A stretch of DNA of 27,743 nt from NCBI RefSeq assembly GCF_050313795.1, contig NZ_JBNPMC010000046.1, forward strand, positions 1-27,743. The letters are read 5' to 3'. Each line of letters begins with the position of its first letter. The stretch's first letter is position 1. This document shows, piece after piece, positions 13,668-21,738 of this stretch. The notes beneath the pieces were generated by a model that was given only the letters and a program-made list of their open reading frames with translations, did no database searches and was not told where the DNA came from. The DNA is from CAMBRQ01 sp945870325 (GTDB lineage: Bacteria; Bacillota; Clostridia; Lachnospirales; Lachnospiraceae). The position numbers were made by a program, and so were the translations under genes.

Positions 13668-15107
13668 TTACTCCAATTCCGGATCAAGCGCGGGAATTTG
13701 GCAGACCCACAGATTTTCTGCGTTGTTAATATATCCACTGAACTGGTATACTGGCTGGTAAAAGCCTTTCGTATCATAAACATAGGCAAGTTCGCATTCT
13801 TCTATACACAGTATATCCCCCTGCTGAAATGGCACATATTGCTCAAAATTACCACTCTCTACTTGCACATAAGCCTCATTCGGAGAAATGATATCCTCAG
13901 TCGTTACATACTCATTCCAACTTATTTGATAGGAAAGATCAATCACTGTGCCATTTTCATCAAACTGCATCATAACTGAGCCATTCTGAAATGCTTCATC
14001 TCCTACGGAAACATCATATTCGGGAGCAACATCCCACCGTAAAGTATCGTTGTTCTGAGCAGAAAATACAGCATTGTCGGGAAGAAGTCCATTTTTTTTC
14101 ATCCAAGGTTCATAACGGTTTCTGTATTGCTGTACGGTTTCCTCTGTCAGCCGGGCTGCATCCTCCGCAAATGTGGTGTAACTCCATTGTCCGCTGCGGA
14201 AGAAAAAATTCATCTGAAACTCGTTGCCATTTGCATCTGTTCCGGTATAAACATAGTCTTCACCTTCTCGGCGTGTGGTATTAGAAAAACTTAAGTTTTC
14301 CAATTCAGCAAACCATGATTGTATGTTTTGAATATAGGTTTTATCTTCGGCGTATTTGTTTTTGTAAATAGAAACAGTAGTATCCTTATCGGACAATTTC
14401 CGTTCTGTTGTAATCTGAACTGCAGACATATCCTGTTTGACCGCAGGCAGAATGTCCATATTCCCGTAAGGTTGACGATCATAAGCCCAAAATACAACTC
14501 CGAGAGCAAGACTGACCACGCAAGGAATCAGAAACACTTTAGCGATCGGAGCGAATCGAATTGTCTTTTCCTGAATCGGCACAAGAATTACCATGATACA
14601 GAAATATCCAAAAAGACTTCCGACCGAATTGTGGAACAAATCATCCAATTCAAAGATACCGGTTCCTGTAAAAAGCTGTATGCCCTCAATCAAAGTAGTC
14701 AACCCCAAAGAAACCGCCAATGTTACCCAGATTTTTTCCGCTTTTTTCCACAGAAGAGGCAGTAAAAATCCTAATGGGGCAAACATTAACATATTAAAGA
14801 TGATTAGCTGCAATTCGCTGATCGACCACTTATTCCATGCGTTGGTATAACAACTAAAAAAATCAATATTTATTTCACCAGTGTAATTTGCACCACGGCT
14901 CAATGAAGTGAGCCCGAGCACCAGAATCAGCCAACAGCATAAAAGAACCGCACTGACTGCCTGTACTTTGGTAAATGTTTTTTTTCCATGAAATGCCTTT
15001 TTGTAAATCAGATAAGCGGAAGCCAAAAGCAGAAAAACTATAATTCCGCCTGCCAGTGCGGGAATTCCCCATCGCAGTATCGCCTGAAAAATCGTAATCA
15101 TATCCAT
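13668..15107 (-). CDS. VanZ-family membrane protein with a large C-terminal extension
   Basis: From the ATG at 15107 (AAGGAGG nine bases upstream; an earlier in-frame start at 15170 lies in the inverted repeat and is less likely) the protein is 479 residues. The N-terminal 210 residues hold about six membrane helices. They carry VanZ-family features: LTSLSRGANYTGEINIDFF, then NMLMFAPLGFLLPLLW, then LTTLIEGIQLF and LDDLFHNSVGSLFGY. The remaining 270 residues are hydrophilic and probably outside the cell, a part not present in the short VanZ of glycopeptide-resistance clusters. VanZ itself gives low teicoplanin resistance in enterococci. Here the role is likely envelope stress adaptation (inference). 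It lies downstream of VanRS-like genes. Confidence 0.88.
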   Translation of the reverse strand: MDMITIFQAILRWGIPALAGGIIVFLLLASAYLIYKKAFHGKKTFTKVQAVSAVLLCCWLILVLGLTSLSRGANYTGEINIDFFSCYTNAWNKWSISELQLIIFNMLMFAPLGFLLPLLWKKAEKIWVTLAVSLGLTTLIEGIQLFTGTGIFELDDLFHNSVGSLFGYFCIMVILVPIQEKTIRFAPIAKVFLIPCVVSLALGVVFWAYDRQPYGNMDILPAVKQDMSAVQITTERKLSDKDTTVSIYKNKYAEDKTYIQNIQSWFAELENLSFSNTTRREGEDYVYTGTDANGNEFQMNFFFRSGQWSYTTFAEDAARLTEETVQQYRNRYEPWMKKNGLLPDNAVFSAQNNDTLRWDVAPEYDVSVGDEAFQNGSVMMQFDENGTVIDLSYQISWNEYVTTEDIISPNEAYVQVESGNFEQYVPFQQGDILCIEECELAYVYDTKGFYQPVYQFSGYINNAENLWVCQIPALDPELE

Positions 15108-15129
15108 AATAGAATACCTCCTTAAAAAT

Positions 15130-15179
15130 AATGGCTCTTTGTTTTCGTGTTCATAGTATACCGAAAACAAAGAGCCATT
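15130..15179. promoter_or_regulatory. 18-bp perfect inverted repeat between the kinase and VanZ-type genes
   Basis: Arms 15130-15147 and 15162-15179 are perfectly complementary over 18 bases around a 14-base centre. On the minus strand the hairpin is followed by TTATTTTT, so it could terminate the kinase transcript or act as an attenuator ahead of the VanZ-type gene. The centre contains TATACT, which is a possible -10 box, so a regulator-bound promoter is an alternative reading. Confidence 0.75.
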
Positions 15180-15199
15180 GTTTTAATTTCCTATTGATG

Positions 15200-15221
15200 A
15201 AATCCTAAGAAAATCCTAAGA
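15200..15221 (-). promoter_or_regulatory. Two perfect 11-bp tandem repeats, possible response-regulator box
   Basis: AAATCCTAAGA occurs at 15200-15210 and again at 15211-15221 without a gap. An 11-bp period in tandem is the usual spacing for OmpR/VanR-type regulators. The boxes overlap the stop codon of the kinase gene and lie about 100 bases before the VanZ-type start, where they could drive it. Confidence 0.45.
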
Positions 15222-16283
15222 TGAACTTTCTCCTGTCGGGATCGACACAGTAAAGGTTACTGTGTCATTTTCACTTTTTGCACTGATCGTACCTCCATGC
15301 AGGACAATAATCTCTTTTGCGATTGCCAGACCGAGACCGGCACCACCAGAATTGCTGCTTCTGGCATCATCCATCCGATAGAATTTCTCAAAAAGCGTTT
15401 CCAGTTTCTCTGATGGAATCGTTTTTCCTTGATTACGAAATACGATTTCTACATTCCCGTCATATTCTTCTGCTGAAATCACAATTTCTGTATTTGGATA
15501 ACTGTATGCAGCAGCGTTCTTCAAGATATTATTAAACACCCTTGCCAGTTTTTCACGGTCACCATAAATAGAAATATCCTCGGTTTCCATTTGTATAACC
15601 GATGTGTTTCCATTCTGTGACAGAACAGGTAAAAGTTCATCCGTTAACTGCACAAGCATATAGCAAAGGTCAACATTTCCTTTATTAAGCTGAATTTGCT
15701 GTAAGTTATATCTCGTGATTTCAAAGAATTCGTTAATCATTTTTTCCAGCCGGTATGCCTTATCCAGTGTGATGTGCGTATATTTTTCACGCTGTTCTTC
15801 CGGCATATCTTTCGCTTCATCCAACAGATTCAGATACCCAATTACCGAAGTAAGCGGGGTGCGAATATCATGAGCCAGATACATAACAAGATCATTTTTT
15901 CGCTGTTCTGCAAGTTGTGTATCAAACAAACGCTTTTCCATTGCCTGTTTCAAAGCATTGAGTTTTTGCTCCGTAGCAGTCAGTCCCTTTGACAGGTGAA
16001 TTTCGGAAGATTCATCTGACAAAAGAGCGTCTAACTGCCTGTCTATATCTTGAAAAGGTTTCGTATATCTCTTGGAGAAAACGAAAATCACAAAAAGCAA
16101 CAGGATACAGAAGAGTAATTGGATGCCGATAAAAAGCGGATAATTTCCGCCTAACCCATAAGAGCGCAAAATGGCAATGCAAATAAATGCCAGTGCCACA
16201 CAGACAGCTACACAAAAAAGCCCTAAAAAGACTTTCAGTTGCATTCGTGTATAATCAGAAGTATTTTCATTTTTATTTTTCAA
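15216..16283 (-). CDS. VanS-like sensor histidine kinase
   Basis: The start is set at TTG 16283, by likeness to VanS (LKNKN start overlapping the end of the regulator gene); this gives 355 residues. Two membrane helices (about 18-40 and 52-75) flank a short external loop. Then come a HAMP-like linker and the H box YLAHDIRTPLTSVIGYLNLL, the N box NNILKNAAAYSYPNTEI, and G boxes including GGAGLGLAIAKEIIVLHGG. Resemblance to enterococcal VanS is strong in the kinase core (KNDLVMYLAHDIRTPL; HITLDKAYRLEKMINEFFE). It should phosphorylate the VanR-like partner upstream. No vanH, ligase or vanX gene is present, so resistance should not be assumed. Confidence 0.92.
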   Translation of the reverse strand: MKNKNENTSDYTRMQLKVFLGLFCVAVCVALAFICIAILRSYGLGGNYPLFIGIQLLFCILLLFVIFVFSKRYTKPFQDIDRQLDALLSDESSEIHLSKGLTATEQKLNALKQAMEKRLFDTQLAEQRKNDLVMYLAHDIRTPLTSVIGYLNLLDEAKDMPEEQREKYTHITLDKAYRLEKMINEFFEITRYNLQQIQLNKGNVDLCYMLVQLTDELLPVLSQNGNTSVIQMETEDISIYGDREKLARVFNNILKNAAAYSYPNTEIVISAEEYDGNVEIVFRNQGKTIPSEKLETLFEKFYRMDDARSSNSGGAGLGLAIAKEIIVLHGGTISAKSENDTVTFTVSIPTGESSS

Positions 16284-16974
16284 TTTTATATCCCACTCCC
16301 CATATAGTTTTAATGTATTTTGGATGATCAACCGAATCGTTTAATTTCTCCCGCAAATGGCGGATATGAACGGTAATGGTATTATTTCTTTTACTGTAAT
16401 ACTCATCTTTCCAGATTCTGTGAAACAAGTCCTCTGCACTGATTACAGTGCCTTTGTTTTCAAGAAGAATCTGCAAAATAGTAAATTCCGTAGGAGTCAG
16501 TGTAACAGGCTCTTCGTTTAAGTGACACTCGTGAGTTTTGATATTCAGCAAAAGGCCGGAATGCGAAACAATATCTGATTCCTTTTCTTCGGGAAGAGAG
16601 GGATTATATCGTTTATATCGCCTAAGCTGTGCTTTTACTCTTGCCACCAGTTCCAACGGACGGAATGGTTTCGTGATATAATCATCAGCTCCGAGAGTCA
16701 GACCGGTAATCTTATCGGTTTCCTCATCTTTTGCCGTCAGCATAATGACCGGAAACGTATGATCTTCCCGGATTTTCTGGCAGAGAGTAAAACCATTCAT
16801 TTCCGGCATCATGATATCCAGTATGGCAAGATCAAGTTCCACTTCTCCCGCGCACGCAAGAGCATCTTTGGGTGAATAGAACTTGAACACCTCATAATTT
16901 TCGTTTTTTAAATATACTTCAATCAGATCAGCAATTTCATGCTCATCATCAACCACCATTATTTTATCGGGCAT
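16273..16974 (-). CDS. VanR-like OmpR-family response regulator
   Basis: The 233-residue regulator has a receiver domain with DDEHE near the N-terminus, the phospho-acceptor D53 in LAILDIMMPE, LTAKDEE and YITKPFRPLELVARVKAQLR, then an OmpR-type winged helix ending YIKTIWGVGYKIEK. That ending and many stretches (KITGLTLGADDYITKPFRPL) are nearly the same as in enterococcal VanR. The ribosome site is AAAGGAG. The kinase gene overlaps its end by 11 bases, the usual two-component arrangement. Its likely target is the VanZ-type gene downstream, and perhaps its own operon. Confidence 0.93.
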   Translation of the reverse strand: MPDKIMVVDDEHEIADLIEVYLKNENYEVFKFYSPKDALACAGEVELDLAILDIMMPEMNGFTLCQKIREDHTFPVIMLTAKDEETDKITGLTLGADDYITKPFRPLELVARVKAQLRRYKRYNPSLPEEKESDIVSHSGLLLNIKTHECHLNEEPVTLTPTEFTILQILLENKGTVISAEDLFHRIWKDEYYSKRNNTITVHIRHLREKLNDSVDHPKYIKTIWGVGYKIEK

Positions 16975-17132
16975 ACACTTCCTGCTCCTTTCTGTGAATT
17001 ATGTATTTTATCATGGCAAAATAAACATTGCTGCAGCTATTCGTCCATTTTCTAAAGGCAATTCCCCATTTAGATTTTACTTGATAGCCTACCCATATAA
17101 TTACATCTAAATTATAATACTTCGGTGGCCTG

Positions 17133-17645
17133 CTACAACATCATCCCCATAATATAATCATCATAATATACCCCATTCAATAAAGTAGAATTCTTCTTGC
17201 ATCCCTCTACCAAAAACCCGAACTTTAGATATATTTCCACTGCTTTCACATTATCCGCCCGTACCTCAAGACTTATCCTGGTGGTGATTCCATTTTCTCT
17301 TACCCAATCAATCACCTGACTGATTAACGAAGTTCCAATTCCTCTTCCCTGGTACCTTTTTGCAACAACGATTCCTAACTCTGCATCATGCCTTGACTTA
17401 ATCTTATGGCTAGACGTGATTGTGGAAAGACCTGCGATCTCTTCACCATCCATCGCAAGCAGTATTGTATTGGTTTCATTTCCTTCAATACTTCTGATCA
17501 ACGCTGCCTGTTCCTCCACATCCAAAGGATATTCATCCTTCTCAAAACTCATATAGTTTGTTTCTCCTCCAACAATATTAAAGAAGTTAACAATTTTTTC
17601 CGCATCATTTTCCTGTGCCGTACGATAAATAATTTTCTCCATCAT
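17133..17645 (-). CDS. GNAT-family N-acetyltransferase
   Basis: The 170-residue protein has the acetyl-CoA fold: motif A LGIVVAKRYQGRGIGTSLIS with the Q/RxxGxG/A signature, motif B EVRADNVKAVEIYLKFGFL, and a C-terminal YYDDYIMGMML. The substrate is unknown; the nearest subgroup acts on small amines or protein N-termini. It is 31 bases downstream of the exporter-like gene and may be co-transcribed with it. An in-frame ATG two codons from the start is an equal choice. Confidence 0.88.
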   Translation of the reverse strand: MMEKIIYRTAQENDAEKIVNFFNIVGGETNYMSFEKDEYPLDVEEQAALIRSIEGNETNTILLAMDGEEIAGLSTITSSHKIKSRHDAELGIVVAKRYQGRGIGTSLISQVIDWVRENGITTRISLEVRADNVKAVEIYLKFGFLVEGCKKNSTLLNGVYYDDYIMGMML

Positions 17646-17675
17646 GTTTCTATGCCTCCCAAAATCAAATTCATT

Positions 17676-18692
17676 CTACGATTTCTCATTCCAATAGATT
17701 CCCTTTTGCTTCTCATTCAACCCTTCCACGAATCTCTTCTTGCATATCAGGAACTCCTCCAAATCCATTAAGATATGATAAAGTATTGCTCTGCTCTCAA
17801 ACTCTTCCCTGCACTTTGGAAGCGGCTGCTTCTTCATATCCTCGAATATCTGCCCGAGTCGCTCGAGCTGAGGTTCCGGTGGATTCTTTTCGATCACATA
17901 ATCCATCATATACAGGACATACTCTGCAATAATATTCGCCTGAGCCGGCATATTTCGTATCTTTTTTACCTCATAATGCAGATTATGTAAGATTGTACAC
18001 TGCTGTTTCCTCATTTCAAAATAGTCAATATAATATCCTGGATGGGATGCAAAGGTATTATCCTGATATTCACAGGCTTCGATAATGAATTGCTTCAGTT
18101 CTTCTTCCAGTTCCCGGATATCCGCCCAGACATCCCGCTGCATGTCCTTATTAGACAGATATGCAGCCATCTCTCCCAGCAGCATCTGCAAGCGGTTTTC
18201 TGTCGTCCTCATATAGGAAATCAATTCCTTTTTGGAAGTCTCATAATCGTAGAACAGATTCAAGATAACCGCAAGTGTAATCCCTATGACAACCAGCATA
18301 ACCTCATTCATGATGAATTGTCTGCTGAAATCCATCCTTGTCAGGAAATGTGCACCAATCACAGAATTTACGGATATAGTAGCACCCCATCCGAACGTAT
18401 CACTGATCATCACCAGAATAAAAACGAATATTCCGTACGCCGCCCATTCATTGCTGATATGCCAGAATAAAATTCCTGACAATACAATCGCAATTACGAG
18501 TGTAATCAGACGATATAGAGATAGTTTTACGGTCTCCCACTTGGTCGTTACAATGGTCAGAAGCGCAATCGTTCCGGCTGATATCTCATATTCCAGATGA
18601 AGCATCTTCGCAAGAAAGATGGCGGCACTACTTCCCAAGGCAATCTTAACCGCCTTCATTAACCTCTTTTTGAATTTCTTTTTTTCTCCCAT
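17676..18692 (-). CDS. Aromatic acid exporter-like membrane protein (ArAE_1 / DUF939)
   Basis: The ATG at 18692 follows AAGGAGGTG; the frame is open a further 12 codons upstream but without a good site. The 338-residue product has four to six membrane helices in the first 160 residues (IALGSSAAIFLAKML to VMLVVIGITLAVILNLFY), including the RLITLVIAIVLSG and GWGATISVNSVIGAHFL helices typical of the family. The long cytoplasmic C-terminal domain (KELISYMRTTENRLQMLLGE onward) is ArAE_1_C-like. Family members are thought to export aromatic acids or related compounds. The substrate is unknown. Confidence 0.87.
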   Translation of the reverse strand: MGEKKKFKKRLMKAVKIALGSSAAIFLAKMLHLEYEISAGTIALLTIVTTKWETVKLSLYRLITLVIAIVLSGILFWHISNEWAAYGIFVFILVMISDTFGWGATISVNSVIGAHFLTRMDFSRQFIMNEVMLVVIGITLAVILNLFYDYETSKKELISYMRTTENRLQMLLGEMAAYLSNKDMQRDVWADIRELEEELKQFIIEACEYQDNTFASHPGYYIDYFEMRKQQCTILHNLHYEVKKIRNMPAQANIIAEYVLYMMDYVIEKNPPEPQLERLGQIFEDMKKQPLPKCREEFESRAILYHILMDLEEFLICKKRFVEGLNEKQKGIYWNEKS

Positions 18693-18761
18693 CTGTGTCA
18701 CCTCCTTACAAAAATAATTCACAGTCAATTCTTGTATCTATTATACACTACTTCTGCACAT

Positions 18762-18810
18762 AAAAAAAACTCTGAAAACTACATATTATATGCAATCTTC
18801 AGAGTTTTTT
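18762..18810 (-). terminator. Bidirectional-looking terminator after the threonine/serine exporter gene
   Basis: CTCTGAA (18770-18776) and TTCAGAG (18798-18804) form a stem. An A-run (18762-18769) lies on one side and a T-run (18805-18810) on the other, so either strand could be terminated. It lies just after the stop at 18841 in the minus direction. Confidence 0.75.
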
Positions 18811-18840
18811 ACATCTGTAATATATGCGGAATCATTCTTC

Positions 18841-20082
18841 CTACCGTGAAGAACGCTTGCCAATATGATATTCTGTTTTCATCGCACGCATGATGCCTCT
18901 GGATACCACGTCAACCACAAGGAATCCCAATGCAATCGCCAGACAGGTCGCCAATAAGACGACAGTCTCCTCAAATGCCAGCGCAACATTCTTGCTCACA
19001 CATCCAAACATCATATAATACAGGTTCGGTCCCGGAATCAGCGGGAAAACAGACGCTGTCAGGAAGATAGTAGACGGTGCCTTATTGATCCTGGACATAA
19101 TAAATGCATAGAATCCCACGAATATCGCAGCAACCAATGTTGCCAGGAAATTACTCGGTTCCAATTCATACACTACAAGATAGATTGCCCAGGTGAAAAA
19201 GGCTCCTATACTGGAATACAATACCTGTCTCCCCCGAATCTTGAACCAGAAAGCGAATCCCGTACATGCAATGGTACAAGAGATCAACTGAATCGGAATA
19301 CTGTGATTCAATATAAATCCTTCTGAAGCCACTCCATCTAAGAGCAACATAGCAAGTGCAATTCCAAATGCAATTCCCGAGGCTCCCAGCATAGAATTCA
19401 TAATATTGATCGTACCAGATATATAATCTCTTTGTAGAAGTTCCCGGATTCCATTCGTCGTGCCAAGCGCACTAATTAACAGCATAACGATTCCAATCAT
19501 AATTCGATCCGCATGGCTGCCGATTCCAAGACGCGTCATCGTAATGATGATCACTTCTGAAAGAAATGCCAATATCAGATTGTATATCAGCAGATTGTCT
19601 TCTCGTTTGCTCAACCAGCCGCCAACGATGACAATCATCAAAGACACTATGACCGCTACGATCGCATCCATAAGATCGCATCCAAAGAAAACCGCGAATC
19701 CAGTGCCACCCATAACACCGGCAAAATACTTGGCTGCCGGATGCTGTTTTTCCCTTCCCATTACTTCCAGATATTTTTCTCTCAGTTCTTTTTCATCCGG
19801 CTTGTTCTTGCATACATATCTGGATAGATTATTCAGATAATCCAGACGGTCGTAGTCAACATCCGTATTCTCAATATGACGAATCTGAGTGATGATCTCT
19901 CCTTCCGGTGTCTCTACCGTAATCTGTATATTGCTGGGAATTACGAACACATCATATCGCTTAAATCCATAACTTTTACACATTCTGTACAGACTGTCGT
20001 CCAGTCTGAAATTCTCCGCACCACTTTGCAGCATTGCTTCTCCGATGTCAAGTATCCCTTGTATAATTCTGTTATAATCCAT
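18841..20082 (-). CDS. Threonine/serine exporter family protein (ThrE/YjjP-YjjB fused)
   Basis: From the ATG at 20082 (GAGAGGAAA upstream) the protein has 413 residues. The first half matches the DUF1212/YjjP domain (cytoplasmic N-terminus with MLQSGAENFRLDDSLYRMC, then five helices). The second half is the DUF3815/YjjB-like domain (LISCTIACTGFAFWFKIRGR, LVAAIFVGFYAFIMSRINK, VFPLIPGPNLYYMMFG). In many Firmicutes these two parts are separate genes; here they form one ThrE-like chain. Predicted function is export of threonine, serine or succinate-type substrates. The promoter is 16 bp-spaced TTGACT/TATGAT (20152-20157, 20130-20135). Confidence 0.9.
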   Translation of the reverse strand: MDYNRIIQGILDIGEAMLQSGAENFRLDDSLYRMCKSYGFKRYDVFVIPSNIQITVETPEGEIITQIRHIENTDVDYDRLDYLNNLSRYVCKNKPDEKELREKYLEVMGREKQHPAAKYFAGVMGGTGFAVFFGCDLMDAIVAVIVSLMIVIVGGWLSKREDNLLIYNLILAFLSEVIIITMTRLGIGSHADRIMIGIVMLLISALGTTNGIRELLQRDYISGTINIMNSMLGASGIAFGIALAMLLLDGVASEGFILNHSIPIQLISCTIACTGFAFWFKIRGRQVLYSSIGAFFTWAIYLVVYELEPSNFLATLVAAIFVGFYAFIMSRINKAPSTIFLTASVFPLIPGPNLYYMMFGCVSKNVALAFEETVVLLATCLAIALGFLVVDVVSRGIMRAMKTEYHIGKRSSR

Positions 20083-20129
20083 ATAATATTTCCTCTCAAA
20101 TGTCATTTCCTTTATAAGTCTCAATATGA

Positions 20130-20157
20130 ATCATATCATTGATTTTTTAGAAGTCAA
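20130..20157 (-). promoter_or_regulatory. Promoter of the threonine/serine exporter gene
   Basis: TTGACT (20152-20157) and TATGAT (20130-20135) on the minus strand are 16 bases apart. It supports the start at 20082 over the longer frame beginning at 20124. Confidence 0.6.
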
Positions 20158-20216
20158 CCAAAATCTTATACATATTTTTTATTTTTTCTTACTCTTCTCT
20201 TAATCGAAGGAATTAC

Positions 20217-20245
20217 TTGAATTTCCTTTTGCATCACTCTATACT
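20217..20245 (+). promoter_or_regulatory. Promoter of the MATE transporter gene
   Basis: TTGAAT (20217-20222) and TATACT (20240-20245) are separated by exactly 17 bases on the plus strand. They overlap the longest possible reading frame, so translation must start after them. Confidence 0.7.
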
Positions 20246-20282
20246 AGATTATATACGAAAGAAACGGGGGGAATCTTTGGGT

Positions 20283-21632
20283 ATGTCAACTTCATCATCA
20301 ACCCTTATGACCGATGGGGCCATCTGGAAGCGCATTATTATGTTTGCGGTTCCTCTTTTTTGGGGAAATTTGTTTCAGCAACTTTATAACACTGCCGATT
20401 CGCTGATCGTTGGAAATTTCATTGGCAACGCTGCTCTTGCGGCGGTCAGTTCATCCGGCAATCTGATCTTTCTGATGGTCGGATTCTTCAACGGAATGGC
20501 AATCGGAGCCGGCGTTGTGATTGCCAAGTTCTTCGGCGCACTGGATATTGCGAATCTTCAAAAAGCAATACATACGACCGTCGCTTTTGGACTGATCTGC
20601 GGCACAGTCCTTACGGCAGTCGGCGTAATTGCCGCTCCGCAGATTCTGATATGGATGGGAACTCCTGCGGAAGTCCTGCCTAATTCAATTACCTATTTTC
20701 GGATTTATTTTGCCGGATCACTGGCATTCGCTATGTACAACTTCTTCGTAGGGATTCTGCAATCGGTAGGAGACAGCCGTCATCCTCTGATCTATCTTGT
20801 AATCTCTTCGATTGTAAATATCGTTTTAGACCTGGTACTAATCGCCATATTCCACTTCGGCGTAGGCGCAGCCGCACTGGCTACGGTGATCTCACAGTTC
20901 ATAAGCGCTTTCCTATGCCTGTGGCAGTTACTGCACAGCCCGGAGGAATTCCGTCTTTCCATCCGTAAGATACGGCTGGATGGCGCAATGCTGAAGCAGA
21001 TTATCACGAACGGGCTTCCCGCTGGGCTTCAGAATTCCATCATCTCGATCGCCAATGTATTCGTCCAGGCGAATATCAACCAGTTTGGACAAATGGCGGT
21101 TGCAGGATGCGGCTCGTATTCCAAGATCCAGGGCTTCGTATTCCTGCCTATTACCTGCTTCTCTCTGGCACTTACCACCTTCATCAGCCAGAATCTGGGT
21201 GCAAAACAATACGAACGCGCTAAGAAAGGGACTGTATTTGGCATTATCTGCACACTCATCATGGCAGAACTGGTCGGAGTATGTATCTATACCTTCGCAC
21301 CGAATCTGATTGCCGCCTTTAACGCTACTCCTGAGGTAGTTGCATTCGGAACTGCCCAGGCGCGTACGGACGCATTCTTCTACTTCCTGCTGGCGTTTTC
21401 ACACTGTATGGCTGGAATCTTGCGCGGAGCCGGAAAGTCTACGGTTCCTATGGTAGTCATGATGGTATGCTGGTGTATCATCCGCATCAGTTACATATCA
21501 ATTGCAGTCAGAATCATACCGGATATTCAGATGATCTTCTGGGCTTATCCGCTGACTTGGCTCTTAAGTTCTGTTACATTTTTCATATATTATCGGAAAT
21601 CCGACTGGATTCATGGTCTGGAGAGAGGATAA
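20283..21632 (+). CDS. MATE-family multidrug/toxin efflux transporter
   Basis: From the ATG at 20283 the protein has 449 residues; a TTG two codons earlier (20277) is slightly better spaced from the GGGGGG site and may be the true start. It has twelve predicted helices in two halves with MATE features: PLFWGNLFQQLYNTADSLIV at the start, GAALATVISQFISAFL, and the second-half ITNGLPAGLQNSIISIANVF. These transporters use a sodium or proton gradient to expel drugs or toxic metabolites; the substrate is unknown. The stop codon lies in the loop of its own hairpin terminator. It is the only large plus-strand gene in the right half. Confidence 0.93.
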   Translation: MSTSSSTLMTDGAIWKRIIMFAVPLFWGNLFQQLYNTADSLIVGNFIGNAALAAVSSSGNLIFLMVGFFNGMAIGAGVVIAKFFGALDIANLQKAIHTTVAFGLICGTVLTAVGVIAAPQILIWMGTPAEVLPNSITYFRIYFAGSLAFAMYNFFVGILQSVGDSRHPLIYLVISSIVNIVLDLVLIAIFHFGVGAAALATVISQFISAFLCLWQLLHSPEEFRLSIRKIRLDGAMLKQIITNGLPAGLQNSIISIANVFVQANINQFGQMAVAGCGSYSKIQGFVFLPITCFSLALTTFISQNLGAKQYERAKKGTVFGIICTLIMAELVGVCIYTFAPNLIAAFNATPEVVAFGTAQARTDAFFYFLLAFSHCMAGILRGAGKSTVPMVVMMVCWCIIRISYISIAVRIIPDIQMIFWAYPLTWLLSSVTFFIYYRKSDWIHGLERG

Positions 21633-21644
21633 TCTCCAGACCAT
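21613..21644 (+). terminator. Terminator hairpin that includes the stop codon of the MATE gene
   Basis: ATGGTCTGGAGA (21613-21624) and TCTCCAGACCAT (21633-21644) are perfect 12-base arms around an eight-base loop that holds the TAA stop. No strong T-run follows, so termination may depend on other factors, or the hairpin may stabilise the transcript end. Confidence 0.6.
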
Positions 21645-21667
21645 GTACAGCACATATTTCTCTTACC

Positions 21668-21738
21668 ACCTACAGGACCTGCCAATGGCAGTTCCCTCCG
21701 GATGCTTGGGCAACCTACAGGACCTGTCATTGGCAGTT
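21668..21738. repeat. Two 26-bp direct repeats between converging genes
   Basis: Copies at 21668-21693 and 21713-21738 differ at two positions, share CCTACAGGACCTG and TTGGCAGTT-like halves, and have a 45-bp period. The second overlaps the stop codon of the aldo/keto reductase. There are only two copies and no spacer symmetry of a CRISPR. Confidence 0.7.

Noticed and set aside
15216..16974. Glycopeptide-resistance (van) cluster
   Set aside because: Only regulator, kinase and VanZ-type genes are seen. There is no D-Ala-D-Lac or D-Ser ligase, dehydrogenase or dipeptidase, so resistance cannot be claimed.
21668..21738. Short CRISPR array
   Set aside because: Only two copies, imperfect, with no cas genes and no further units on either side.
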